A DNA stretch of 64,000 nt from Chaenocephalus aceratus (taxonomy: Eukaryota > Chordata > Actinopteri > Perciformes > Channichthyidae). The DNA lies in NCBI GenBank assembly GCA_023974075.1, contig JAMFTG010000195.1, positions 154,435-218,434 of the forward strand, written 5' to 3'. Below are positions 35,101-47,100 of the stretch, in pieces. Below the pieces are notes generated by a model that was given only the letters and a program-made list of their open reading frames with translations, was not told where the DNA came from and ran no database searches. Every line of letters starts with the position of its first letter. Within the stretch, counting starts at the first letter, position 1. A program made the position numbers and the translations under genes.

Positions 35101-38100
35101 AACACACGCAGCAAACCTTTCAGCAAAATTAATAGCTTTTGGAGCTTTCTTTTCATGTATAAATACATATGTATAGCAATCCTGCTCCTTTTGTTTTAAT
35201 GTACTGTCAAATCAATAATTGCATTTAAAAATGAACTGATAGTATTTGAATGGATGCATTAGCTGACCACATTTACCTCCGAAGCCATTAGGGACATAAA
35301 GTTGGATTCAAAAAAGATTTCATAATAAAGTAAGAAGTTCTGAATTTTTAATGAAGATGTTTACCCCTTGACTCTCTCAGGGGAGCCGATGCCGGTCAGT
35401 AAGAAGGTCGGCAGTTTGGTGATCGCTGGCTCCATCAATGCTCACGGAGCTCTGCTGGTGGAGGCCACACACGTCGGAGCAGACACAACCCTGTCTCAAA
35501 TCGTCAAACTGGTGGAAGAGGCCCAAACCTCAAAGGTTAGAGGCAACTATATTTCCAGATTTTCATCAATTCAACTACCAATGAAGTTATTCCAGCTTTT
35601 AAAGTGAGTTTTCTTTCAATTCAACCAATTTTACAAAGGAAAACAAAGCACTTGTTGCTTTAACTGCATACATCCTTCACATGAGTCCTTAAAGAGCAAC
35701 TTGCAGGTTAGAGACCCCAGTGAATACATGTGTAGGAAAATGATGTGTACACTAGATTTTCCCAAAAATATACACTACAGTGACATCTGGCGTCGTTTTT
35801 GTAAGACATTTTTACTTCCGCATAAAAAAAGACCACATGCGTGTGACGTCACATCAGGGAGAGCGGCCGGTCTAACGTATTAATAAACATGGATCACAAT
35901 GCTAGTTTTGATACAGAAGAGGTTGAAAATTAATATTAGCACTCCTCCTTGCCTATCCGAAGATGGCGGCGGCAGGCAAGTCAGGTGTAACAGGAGCTCT
36001 CCTTGCATTTTTAACATATGCCTTCATTTTAAACTTTTTAAACACAGGTCCATTCTTAAATCCGAATAATGGGCCCTGCATCTTAGCAGTGCACACAGAC
36101 AAATTGAAGCACTTTGGGTACGGGAAACACGCTCTGATGCAAACATCTTTTAACAACCGGTGTTTATGTGACCGGTAGTCACTCACGGTAACGCCCACCC
36201 AGCCAGTGATTCGCTGTTGGTTGGCGCCTCCATTTCCCTTTCCCCCTATTTAGTTAGACGGAGCCGGAAGGGAAAGGGGTGTGTGCAGCAAGAGGGATCG
36301 GCGGAGCAGGTGTGTGCAGCAAGAGCGGAGAAGGTGTGTGCAGCAAGAGGGATCGGCGGAGCAGGTGTGTGCAGCAAGAGGGATCGGCGGAGCAACACGC
36401 TCATCTGTTAGCAACCAGCAGTTAGGTCGTTTAAAGTCCGTACCGTTTGTCTGATCCACCTTCCCTTCCACCGTCATCCGGCATCATACCCTTGCTTCAC
36501 GTTCCTGGATTATTGTGTACAAAGCTGAAAGGAGCCGCTCATCTCACAAAACCTTCAAAACCAGGACTGGATTGCTAAAACCGACTGACATTCTCCTGTG
36601 GTAATTGACTGTTTTATTTATTGTGAAGGACACCCGGAGTGGAACGTTTTGGATTTAACATTGACCTGTGGGAAAACGAATTGTTTGGGGGGGTGGTATT
36701 CAAAAATACACTTACTATTTGTGATTATGATTTTGAGTTGTGTCCTTTCTTATATTTTAATGTCATTCAATGTTGGGTGTTTACAGTGAGATGTATACAC
36801 CTTTGTGCAGATTTACAAAAACTGACTGACTAGCCAAATCTGAAACGTCAGGAGAGAGACCTGACTGGCACCCCAAATAACCTAAATAAGTAAACTGTCA
36901 CATAAAAAATGGCACCCCAGATGGGATCGAAGATGAAATATCGTTGAATGACAAAGATAAAAGAAAAAAACGAAATAAAGAAACCCACCCCTGTGACTAG
37001 TAGACCTATACTTTATTTTTGGGAAAAAGAGAACAAAGGACAACAAAATGGCTGCTTATTCAGAATCCTTGTTGGGGGAAATGGAAGGAGAATTAGTGGT
37101 GTCCCCTACATCAAATACAGTACCTTCTCACGAGTCTCCTCCCACAACATATTCACTGTTGGACATGGAGCTCACTGGATTGGAGCTCATGGAGCTCACT
37201 TAACTCCTCAAACTGCTGTAAAAGACGACATCAATGGAAATGGAGGACCTCAACCTGTAACTTCTGCCTTAGAGGAAAATAATTCTGGCTCTAAGATTCA
37301 ACAGCAGCTTCAGAAAATGATTGAGGACCAACATCACCATCGCCAGGAGCTAAAGGATAACATGGAACAAATGACAAACAAAATCACAACTCATAATGAA
37401 CAAGTAAACAAAGCCCTGACAGGCCTATTTCATGAAAAACAACAAGAAGTTGTTAAGCATATGGATAAGCAGTTTGAATATCTGCAAACACAGCTCGATG
37501 CATCCATTAGCTGGCGGTTACATCACTATCATACTGACCTGCTCAAGGATCTTTGTTCTGCTCTCACCCCAATGTCTGTTACCATAACTAACCTACATGA
37601 GGAGCTTTCCAAATGCAAGAGAACTATAGATACATTGTCAGAAGAAATGACGGCAGCCAAAGTTAGCACCACCTTTGGCCATGTGAGTGTTCAAACCCAC
37701 CCTGTGGTTTTACAGGAAGATAAGCCCCTGCCCATTCCAAACTGCCCCAGATTACAATCCACCGTACAGGCTGGACAGTCAGAGAACAATTTTGGGTCAC
37801 CTGGGGAGTCTACCATTCATGAGGAAGTAAAGAGCAGGTTCATGGGAAAGAGTCCTGTTAAACTTCAATTTCCATCATTTGGGAAATTGAATGATACACC
37901 TGACCCTCTCCAATATCTGGAAAGGTGTGATGATTTCCTGGCTCTAAATCCGCTCACAGATGAGGAGTTTATTGCCACCCTGCGTAATGTGCTTCACGGG
38001 ACTGCAAGAGATTGGTGGGATGTTGGCCGCCATAAAATTCACACTTGGAGAGAATTCCATGACCAGTTCCGTGCTGCCTTCCTGTCAGAGGACTATGAGG

Positions 38101-41100
38101 ATGAACTGGCAGAGAGGTTGCGCAATAGAGTTCAGGGAGAGGGTGAAAGCGTCAGAGACTTTGCCTACATGTACCAGTCATTATGCAAGCGCTGGAAACC
38201 CAATATTGATGAAGAGGAGATCATAAAATTGATTTTAAAAAACATCAACCCCCAACTGGCCAGTCAGCTGAGAAGTAGCAGAGTCACCTCTGTCGATGGA
38301 CTTGTCCGCCTTGGTCAGCAACTGGAGAAGGACCGGGAGAACCAGATGCAATATGAACAAAGAAAGAATTTGCTAAGTAAAACACCTCAGCATGTTGCCT
38401 CTAAATCTGCTACTATGCCTCCTAACAGAGAAAACCCTGTCCGACCAAGCCAACCTAATCACAACCGACCCCCACAAGTGTTCTGTTGGCGCTGTAAGGG
38501 AAGTCATGCCCCAGATTCCTGCCCGCACTGGATCTCTAACAGGGCTACTTCTCAGAAAACCCCATATCAACAACCAAAAACTCCCCATGATGGCCGTGCT
38601 ACACTTGGGTTCCTCGGACCAACTACTCCTGCAAACTCTTCTTCAATACCACCAGGGGGCACTCTTCCCTGTCAGTTGATGGTTCCATTGCACCTTGGTC
38701 CATGGATGGGAACTGCAATTCTTGACACCGGTTCATCTTACACCCTGGTAAACGAAAAAATATGGAAAGGAATTAAAGGACAGCAAGATGCGCTCAAACC
38801 CTGGACAAGGGGACCCTTGTACTTGGCAGATGGCGAAGCGAGACAGCCTTTAGGATGGAGCGATATGGACCTCACATTAAAGACACAAACAGTCACATTA
38901 CCTTGTGTCGTCCTGCCTGCTTCCAGTCTTGCTTTCCCTGCAGTGGTCGGGCTTGACTTCATTTTCTTTTCCGGCTTGCAGTTTGATGTATCAGAGAACA
39001 GTTACTGGTTTAAGTGCAATAAGAAGCGCCAGTATCAGTTCTTAAAAGAAAGTCAGAGTACAGGCTTTTCACCACAACTCGCCTTCTTCTCTGCTGTGCC
39101 TCCTGGAAGCTTGGAACCATGCCCTGACCTCCTACAGGCTGCAACCCTCACTTCTCACCTAGACGATTTCGGAAAAAAACAACTGTTACGTCGACTACAA
39201 GCAAACTCTGATGTTTGTACAGAAAAACTTGGAAACACAAATATTCTGACGCACAAAATGTTCCTCACCCACAATATGCCCATCAAACAGAAGGCCTATC
39301 GTGTGTCCCCATCCAAACTTCAGGTCATAAAAGACCATGTGGAAGAAATGTTAGAAAAAGACATTATTGAGCCATCTTCCTCTCCATATGCTGCTCCCGT
39401 TGTCCTGGTGTCTAAAAAACAGGAAAGCAAACCAAGGTTTTGTGTAGACTACAGAAAGATGAATACAGCTACCCACACTGACGCCTATCCCTTACCAAAC
39501 ATCCAGGAAATACTAGAGTCATTGGCTGGATCTGTAGTATTCACTTCCTTGGACCTCAACAGTGGCTACTGGCAAGTTCAAATGGATAAGGATAGCCGAG
39601 AAAAAACTGCCTTCATATGCCCTTTTGGCCTGTATCAGTTCAAAGTAATGCCATTTGGACTTAAGAACGCCCCAGCTACTTTCCAACGGCTGATGGAGAT
39701 AGTACTTCGGGACCTACAGGGAAACACATGCTTTGTATATTTAGATGACATCATCATCTATTCTGACACCTTCGAAAAATACACATCTGATATACAAGCG
39801 GTGCTAGACAAACTACGTGAGGCTAATCTTACAGTCAACATGAAAAAGAGTCAGTTTTTTCTAACCTCTCTGAAGTTTCTGGGCCATGTTGTTTCCTCTG
39901 TTGGTATTGAAGTTGACCCTGAAAAGACAAAGGCAGTACAGCATTTCCCTGTTCCCCAGAACATCAAGGAACTCCAAAGGGTTCTTGGGATGGCTGGATG
40001 GTATCATCGCTTTGTGCCTGGATTCTCATAGTTAACCGAACCACTCAACGCCCTTAAACGGAAAGGAGCCAAGTTCCTCTGGACTTCTCAATGTCAGACT
40101 GCTTTTGAGGTTCTAAAAAAAACATCTGGTTTCACCGCCAATCCTGGGTCATCCTGACTTTAAACTCCCTTTTATCGTCTATACTGATGCCAGTGATGTC
40201 GGTTTGGGGGCAGTCTTGGCTCAACAGACTGGTCTCGGTACAGAGCAGGTCCTGGCTTTTGCCAGCCGAACTTTAAACCAGGCAGAGCGGAACTACTCGA
40301 CCACAGAGCAAGAATGCCTCGCTGTCGTATGGGCCCTAGAGAAGTGGAGGTACTACTTGGAAGGCAGACACTTTACAGTAGTGACCGATCATTCCTCACT
40401 TGTCTGGGTTTTCAAAACGCAAAAAACTAGCACTCGACTTATTCGTTGGGCTCCAGGAATTTTCCTTCACTGTGGAGTACCGTAAAGGAAAATACAACAC
40501 AGTTCCAGATGCGCTGTCAAGAGCTCCTGTGGATGATGCCCAGACACAACCTGCCACCTGTGCTGCTCTCCAAAAGGGACACCTATAGAAACCTCCAAAT
40601 TACTGATGAGGACATCTGGAAAGCCCAGCAGGAGGATTCTGTCATCCAGACTCTGTACGATGCAATCATGGAAAAAGGAGAAGTCGTTGAAAACGCAACT
40701 ACCAAGTTTACTGTTTTGGAGGACAAGGTATACAGAGTGGTGCACTTACCTCACAAAACGTTATACCAGGTGTATATTCCATCTTCACTACGCCAACAAC
40801 TACTCCACCATTATCATAATGATCCTGTGTCCGGCCATTTCGGAAGATATAAAACGTATAAAAGACTACAAGCCCTTGTGTATTGGCCTAAAATGAGCAT
40901 TGATGTGAGAGAGTATGTACGTTGTTGTCAGGTTTGCCAGCTCTACAAACCTCAGACCCGAAAACCTCCAGGGAAACTTCAGCAGACTGTGGTACATGGA
41001 CCTTGGGAGATGTTAGGAGTTGATCTCATGGGACCCTTCCCAAGAAGCTCTAGTGGTAACCTCTATCTCATTGTCTTTGTGGACTACTACACCAGATGGG

Positions 41101-44100
41101 TTGAGATGTTTCCACTTTGTAAAGCAACAGCAGAGGCAGTATCCCAGATATTAACAAAGGAGATTCTGACTCGCTGGGGTGTACCGACCTTCATCCTCTC
41201 GGACCAAGGTCCCCAGTTTGTTTCAGCTGTTTTTGGAGAAACATGCAAGCGGTGGAACCTTCAGCAGAAACGGACCTCACCGTACCACCCTCAAACCAAT
41301 CTGACTGAGAGAGTTAACCGGAATGTGAAAGCTATAAGCTAGCTTCCTATGTGGAAGAAAAACACAAAGCTTGGGACAAATACTTATCAGAATTCCGCTT
41401 TGCACTGAATTCAGCGGTGCATGAGTCCACAGGAGTCACCCCTGCAGAGCTAAACCTTTGTGGTCCTTTGAAAGGCCCATTGGATGTCGAGCTAAAGCCC
41501 CATCTCGGTGATCCTGACACCTCTGCATACACTACAGCTAAACAGATAGCCGAGTTTCAGAAAATGGTAAACGGCAACATGGAAAAAGCAAGGCAGAGAC
41601 AACAAATAAACGATGACAAAGGAAGAAGGGATGTGGATTTCTCAGAGAAGGATCGTGTGTGGATAAAAGCACATCCTTACTCAAGGGCTGATAAATCCTA
41701 TATGGCCAAATTGGCACCGAGGTGGAAAGGTCCCTATCGTGTCATCAGGCAAGTCGGACCTCTAAACTTTGAGGTGGTCCTAGAAGAGACTGGAGAGAAC
41801 ATTCGTGTTGTTAATGTGGCTCAAATCAAACCATGCTTTCCCACTGCTGAAGAGATGGACAGAAAGCAACATCAGCGTATCCTCAAGATTTTTGAAGAGG
41901 AAAGCGATGAAGAGGATTTTGTGGGTTTTCCAGCTTAAAGTTGGAACAACAATATCGGAAATAAAATAAGGAGGGATAAGGAAAATGAAAAAGCCTTCCT
42001 ATGTGTTACGTCCCCACTAAGGTCTAGGGGACCTGGAGACAATAACGTACAACCAATAATTATGAGAGAGTCAGAGTAAACGTTGACAAAAGGTTTATTC
42101 CTTGTAACCTATCATATCATACAATTAAACAGAAACACTCTGTTGGTGAGGAGGAGGAGGAGGAGGAGGAGGAGTCAAAGGATTGTGCCAAACAAAAGAA
42201 ACAAGCATAACAAAACCAGGCCTATCTCTACAACTATCCTTTGAAACCAAACTCAAACAAAAACCCTCACTAACTAACTACAAAGAATTTGACAAAACAA
42301 TATACAGGGGTGGCAACAATCCGCTTACCTAGTGTGTCTAAACAATAGTTAGCTCGGTGGTGAGAAATGTACAGGGTACCCCAGACTTACCTAACTCCTC
42401 CACCTCTCAACACACACACATTAACAAAGGTCAGATTATTCAAATAGCTTTAGTTGCTAAACACAGCCGTGTTCCTTCCTCAGCAACAGGCCCAGAGTGA
42501 GAGAGAGAAGACTTCCTGGGTGCCTCCTTTATGGTCGGCCCTGGTTGCTGATAGGCCAGCTGAGGGTGAGAGGATCCAATCAGCCATCAGACTCAGGTGC
42601 ACAGGCAGATACCGATCAGCTGCTGATTAGCTGTGCAGAAGACAGGGAGAAGAGAGAAACACAGGAGGGAAGGAAAACCACACATGTACAGCCTGCCTGG
42701 CACGTAACACTATGTCAGGCTTCTCTCATGGGGGAAGGAGTGTAACAACCGGTGTTTATGTGACCGGTAATCACTCACGGTAACGCCCACCCAGCCAGTG
42801 ATTCGCTGTTGGTTGGCGCCTCCATTTCCCTTTCCCCCTATTTAGTTAGACGGAGCCGGAAGGGAAAGGGGTGTGTGCAGCAAGAGGGATCGGCGGAGCA
42901 GGTGTGTGCAGCAAGAGGGATCGGCGGAGCAGGTGTGTGCAGCAAGAGGGATCGGCGGAGTAACACGCTCATCTGTTAGCAACCAGCAGTTAGGTCGTTT
43001 AAAGTCCGTACCGTTTGTCTGATCCACCTTCCACCGTCATCCGGCATCATACCCTTGCTTCACGTTCCTGGATTATTGTGTACAAAGCTGAAAGGAGCCG
43101 CTCATCTCACAAAACCTTCAAAACCAGGACTGGATTGCTAAAACCGACTGACATTCTCCTGTGGTAATTGACTGTTTTATTTATTTTGAAGGACACCCGG
43201 AGTGGAACGTTTTGGATTTAACATTGAACTGTGGGAAAACGAATTGTTTGGGGGGGTGGTATTCAAAAATACACTTACTATTTGTGATTATGATTTTGAG
43301 TTGCGTCCTTTCTTATATTTTAATGTCATTCAATGTTGGGTGTTTACAGTGAGATGTATACACCTTTGTGCAGATTTACAAAAACTGACTGACTAGCCAA
43401 ATCTGAAACGTCAGGAGAGAGACCTGACTGGCACCCCAAATAACCTAAATAAGTAAACTGTCACAATTTGTTCTCACCGCGGGCCAACATCAACAACATA
43501 ACCTTAAGCGAAATAATGAAGTCCGAGACAAACGTCAAGGTAACTGCCGTATCATCATCACACTCTACCTGTTGCTATCTGGAGACGTACATCAGTGCCC
43601 AGGCCCAACAACTCGAAACATCAACCGTGAAGTCACGAAGAGCAACAACCCTGTCTCTCAGGTACGTGGCCGTGGCTGTGGACGGGGGGAGCGGCGGGGA
43701 CCGGGGCCGGCTTGCTGCGTTCGGGCACAGCGTCGAGGATGCCCCGATGGCCATGGAGGAGGTGTCCTCTGACCCGTATGGCATTTCTAACTTGACCGGC
43801 TTGTGCATGGGCTTGTGCTGTCCAGCAAACCCGGAAGTTGGATGTTGCGTTCAGGTGCAAACTCAGCGCGTCATTCCGTTCGACAAACAACAACATGCTT
43901 ACAAAATCAACAGGACCATAGATCCTGTTTTCAAAAAACACCACAAGTTCAATTTATTTAAAACTGTTAATCACTCTTTAGTGATCTGGGATCAACAACA
44001 TACACCGAAGGGCATCCTTGGAGGACATTTGAACATCCGTAGCCTCACACCTAAAGCTGATCAAGTCTATCATCTTCTTCATGATTCCAATTTAGATTTT

Positions 44101-47100
44101 CTCTGCCAATCAGAAACATGGCTTCATACCAACTCTACATCCGCTGCATTGCATGTGCCAGGCTATCAAAGCTTTAGACAAGATCGATCTTACGGAAGAG
44201 GGGGTGGGGTCATGATTTATGTCAAAGACCATCTCAACTGTCATCAAATATGCTGGCCTTTTAACCATGACTTGAAATGTCTTGGATTAAAAATAATGCT
44301 GTCCCCTGAAATGTCATTTGTGCTCATTGTTGTTTATCGCCCACCATCTTCAAATAATGACTTCTATACCACATTCAAAAAACTTCTTAAAGCATGTGAT
44401 TTCAAAACAGAAGTAATACTGCTTGGTGACCTGAATTGTAACTGGTTAGACAAGACAAGTAGGAAAGCCCTTAAGCAAATCACAGATAGTTTACACTTAA
44501 CACAAATGACAGAAGGACCAACCAGAATAACGTCATCCTCACAGACACAAATAGACTTAATATTAAGTAATAAACCTGAGAGAGTGGATACAACATTTAA
44601 TTTCATCACTGGACTATCTGACCACAACTTAATATTAATATCCAGAAAACTCACAAAGAAACGGTTCCACCACTCTTACAAACCTCTGGAACAACTAAGA
44701 ATACCAAAAAATGAATTTGCAAACTTTGAGCAAGCTGTGCAACACACTGACTGGGAAAGCATGCTAACTGGGAGCAGTGTAGAAACAGACAGCCAAATCT
44801 TTGCGACCAAGCTACATGATTTAGTGCAGATGTTCTCCAGAAAAATGAAAAGTAGGAAAAACAAAAACAATGCACTTCCTTGGTTCAATACGGACATATT
44901 GAACTTGATGAAGGAAAGAGACTTTGCACTGAAAAGAGCACTGAAAACTAAATGAACTACTGACAGGCATAGGTTTACGTCATTACGTAACAAAGTAACT
45001 CAAACGATCAGAAAGGCCAACGCCAACTTCTTCATAACAATAATTAATGAGGCAAAAGGTAACACTAAAATAATTTGGGAACAGATTAAAACCTTACTGG
45101 GAATCAAGCACAGGCCAGAAAAGCAGCTAGAACTAAAAGAGAATGGTAACCTAGTGCAAGACCCAGAACAACTTGCCATAGCTTTTAATACATATGTATC
45201 AACTCTGTAGATGAGATTGCACAGAACTTCCCTTTGAGAGCAGAACATATGATCAAAGTCGACGAAAGTAAGATGTCCTTTTGCATTCAACCCATATCGG
45301 AATTAAAAACCAAAGCAATTATTAATTCTCTTAAAACTTCGACAGCTAAGGACACATACGCTATGGATTCTACAATGCTTAAATCACTGCAAGATTACTT
45401 AGTCTGCCCTCTTACTCAAATCATCAATTCATCTGTATTACATGGGACATTCCCAAGTGCATGGAAGACTGCAATTGTAACCCCCATTTTCAAGTCAGGT
45501 GACCCTCTGAACATCAACAACTACCGCCCAATTAGCATCTTACCTGTAGTATCCAAGGTGGCTGAGAAGTGGGTGTCAGAACAGCTTGTCTCCTTCTTAA
45601 ACAACAGTCCATTTCAACTTCATCCCATGCAGTTTGGCTTCAGGGCACATTATTCAACCGAAACAGCCAACTGCTTTTTTATAGAACAGGTCAAAGCAAT
45701 GGTTGACAAAGGAGGTGTTGTTGGTGCAGTATTTCTGGATTTACGCAAAGCCTTTGATACAGTCAACCATAAGGTCCTTCTGTCCAAACTGTCGGCTTTT
45801 AACTGCTCTCCATTAACACTCAGTTGGATACCTTACTGGTAGGCGTCAGCATGTTATTGTCAATAATCAACTCTCTCCAGCTCTAGACTTAAGCACCGGA
45901 GTACCACTTCTTTTTTCCCTATATATGAATGACCTGCCATCTGTCTGTCCTGATGTGGAAACACAGCTTTATGCCGATGACACTGTGATATATGTGCATG
46001 CCAACACAAATCAAAAGGCTGCTGATAAACTGACCTCAGCTTTAGTGCTGATCACTAGCTACACCGCTCCTGTCTTCAGCTTAATGTCAACAAAACAGTT
46101 GGAATGTTTTTCACAAAAAGAAAATGCAACATTGTATCAAATATAAGCATCTCAGGTGAAAATATTAACATTGTGCCTCAGGTTAAGTACCTTGGAATCA
46201 TTATTGACTCTAATTTAACATTCAAAACACAAGTCAAAAAAGTTACGCATAGAGTCAAGTTTAGCCTAGCAAATGTTAAATACATAAGAAACACAATGAC
46301 ATTGAATTCTGCCAAATTATACATGAATGCCATGATCATGTCACATCTTACATACTGTCTCACAAGCTGGGGTCAAACTAACAGCTCCACGCTGAAGCCA
46401 CTAGCAACCCTGTACAAACAAGCCCTCAAAGTACTGGACCAGAAACCTAACCGCTCCCGTCACTGTACCATCCTCAACAAGCATAACATCCTGAGTTGGG
46501 AAGATTTAATAAAGTATAGGAACATCGTTCTGGTTTACAAAATCCTGCACAATACAGCCCCTCCACCTCTTAGCTCATTGGTTACTCAACGTAACAACAC
46601 CAGACGGACCACTAGAAGCTCCACACGTGGCGACCTATCAGTCCCATTCAGGAAGAGTACTTTTGGTCAGTCATCATTCTCGGTCACAGCAATACAAAAC
46701 TGGAACTCTCTACCCACTCAAATCAAAGACATACATACACATCCCACCTTCACAGCTCACTTAAAAACATGGTTCACTGAGAACTACACCTGCACACACT
46801 AGTCTGTGTTAAGTATGGCGTGAGTGTTACATGTTGTGATCATGGATGTTGCCCCTCGTTTCTGTGATGTGAATGTGATGTGCTATATGTGACATGTACT
46901 GTATATAGTAACGTGTGTTGTTTATTGTTCTCTTTTATCCTCTTCCCTCCTTTTTATTTTATTTTATATATTTTCTTATAACTAATGCTGTTGATATATT
47001 GTACTTTTAAGGGTGTCTATTACCATCTGGCCGGGGACAACAGCTGGAAATTAGCCATGTCGGCTAAAGCTGCTCCATTTACTGTTTTTGTGACAGTTCA

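Larger units (their letters stand above)
36149..43465 (+). mobile_element. Ty3/Gypsy LTR retrotransposon, with both LTRs
   Basis: The 5' LTR is 36149-36902 and the 3' LTR is 42741-43465; both carry AACAACCGGTGTTTATGTGA and end CTGTCACA. A polypurine tract, GGGGGAAGGAG, precedes the 3' LTR start TGTAACAACC. The 5' LTR start has T for G in its TG. Order inside is Gag, protease, reverse transcriptase, RNase H, integrase, which defines Ty3/Gypsy. No envelope reading frame. A direct target-site duplication is not visible (TCT/CTT on the left, ATTTG on the right). A solo LTR (42004-42709) is inserted between integrase and the 3' LTR. Confidence 0.95.
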
